A stretch of 64,000 nt of DNA from NCBI RefSeq assembly GCF_004298145.1, contig NZ_SCRH01000001.1:1-64000 (forward strand), read 5' to 3'. The translations under genes were made by a program, and so were the position numbers. Positions 63,541 to 64,000 of the stretch are shown piece after piece. The first letter of the stretch is position 1, and each line of letters starts with the position of its first letter. Source of the stretch: Mycobacterium sp. (lineage in GTDB: Bacteria; Actinomycetota; Actinomycetes; Mycobacteriales; Mycobacteriaceae). The notes below the pieces were generated by a model, which was not told the origin of the DNA, did no database searches, and saw only the letters and a program-made list of their open reading frames with translations.

Positions 63541-64000
63541 GGGACAGATTTGCCTCGCTTCCGGTGTTGGCGTGCGGTCGGCGTTTTTCGAGCATAAGGG
63601 GTAGGCGATTTCGCGTCACACGCACCCCGCTGGATCGACTGTCGATCGAAAACACTTGGACCGCACAGGTTTTCGCCAGACATATTCGTCTTACTGGGGC
63701 TTTGGCGCGAATCAGGCATGGAATACAGTCGAATTCGATGGTGATGCACATCACTGTCGTAAATGTTTTGAATGGCCGAAGGCGGGCATTGGGCGGCTCC
63801 TGTAGTCGCGGTCACATAATTGCCAGCACCTCGACGCCAAACCTATTGCGCTGGAAAAGCGTAACTCCGATAACCGATGATTGTTGCTGCGGCGACGGGA
63901 TCGCCGAACTCTGTGCATCGGTTGCCGAGCTCCGTTAGTGTCTGCAAGCGAACGACGTCCGGGACCCTGCGCAATGCAAGGGGTTGGCTTAAACCGCCCG
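63541..64000. other. non-coding end region, less G+C-rich than the rest
   Basis: I see no convincing gene. Base composition by eye is nearer to even than elsewhere in the window. It contains a CRP-like palindrome at 63741-63754. A short frame on the plus strand (63498-63938) has arginine-rich, non-family wording and was not accepted. Confidence 0.5.
63741..63754. promoter_or_regulatory. CRP-like palindromic site
   Basis: GTGATGCACATCAC is a perfect palindrome apart from its central two bases, and fits the GTGA-N6-TCAC core of CRP/FNR-family sites. It lies about 200 bases before the inositol monophosphatase-like gene (minus strand) and could serve a gene beyond the window. Confidence 0.45.

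Noticed and set aside
63498..63938. A 146-residue plus-strand frame at the window end
   Set aside because: It overlaps the start of the inositol monophosphatase-like gene, is arginine/serine-rich without domain wording, and lacks a ribosome binding site.

Overview
The window is a chromosomal segment of a slow-growing Mycobacterium, most likely of the M. avium complex or a close relative. The grounds are: uniformly high G+C, with GTG and TTG starts used freely; mycolic acid modification enzymes (MmaA4, MmaA1 and a PcaA-like paralogue); the FAS-II dehydratases HadABC; a PE-family protein; a mycofactocin-type dehydrogenase; and gene order that follows, from memory, M. tuberculosis Rv0629c (recD) to about Rv0688. 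The species call is inference; no database was searched.

Layout. 1-328 is the 5' part of a 13E12/DUF222 nuclease-like gene cut by the window edge. 489-9554 (minus strand) is a tightly overlapping recC-recB-recD operon with a VTT membrane protein at its end. 9592-12931 holds four genes absent from this place in M. tuberculosis: a PcaA-like mycolic methyltransferase, a membrane-anchored SAM methyltransferase, cyanase and a patatin-like lipase. 13145-15734 carries echA3, a membrane protein, a glyoxalase II-like hydrolase and an orphan VapB-like antitoxin. 15886-20652 is a housekeeping run: tRNA-Thr, tRNA-Met, rpmG, hadABC, tRNA-Trp, secE, nusG, rplK, rplA. 20722-27655 (minus) has an ECF sigma factor with a tandem YCII/DGPF partner, then mmaA4, mmaA1, lipG, an ABC1/UbiB kinase-like gene and a DinB-like gene. 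27696-33432 (plus) is an overlapping trio: GH38 alpha-mannosidase, a small SurA/PpiC-like protein and a ROK sugar kinase. 33522-34872 is rplJ-rplL with a leader RNA and terminators.

Next come a TetR/carotenoid oxygenase divergent pair, mkl (Mce transporter ATPase), rpoB-rpoC, end (endonuclease IV), lpqP, and a translationally coupled beta-oxidation operon fadE8-echA4-paaX-like-echA5. Two DUF3060 envelope proteins face a TetR gene across a palindrome. The streptomycin operon rpsL-rpsG-fusA-tuf follows, then a lone PE protein, a SHOCT-domain membrane protein, a mycofactocin-type SDR behind a perfect KstR box, a ferredoxin reductase and an inositol-monophosphatase-family protein. The last 460 bases are non-coding and less G+C-rich.

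Most genes are core. The transcription and translation genes are interleaved with mycolic acid synthesis and modification (hadABC, mmaA4, mmaA1), lipid turnover (lipG, fadE8, echA4, echA5, patatin) and DNA repair (recBCD, end). I found no prophage, insertion sequence, CRISPR array or clearly new defence system. The less ordinary elements are the recC-echA3 gene insertion, the sigma-DGPF module, a stop-codon-adjacent dispersed repeat, several putative operators and a series of apparently leaderless promoters.
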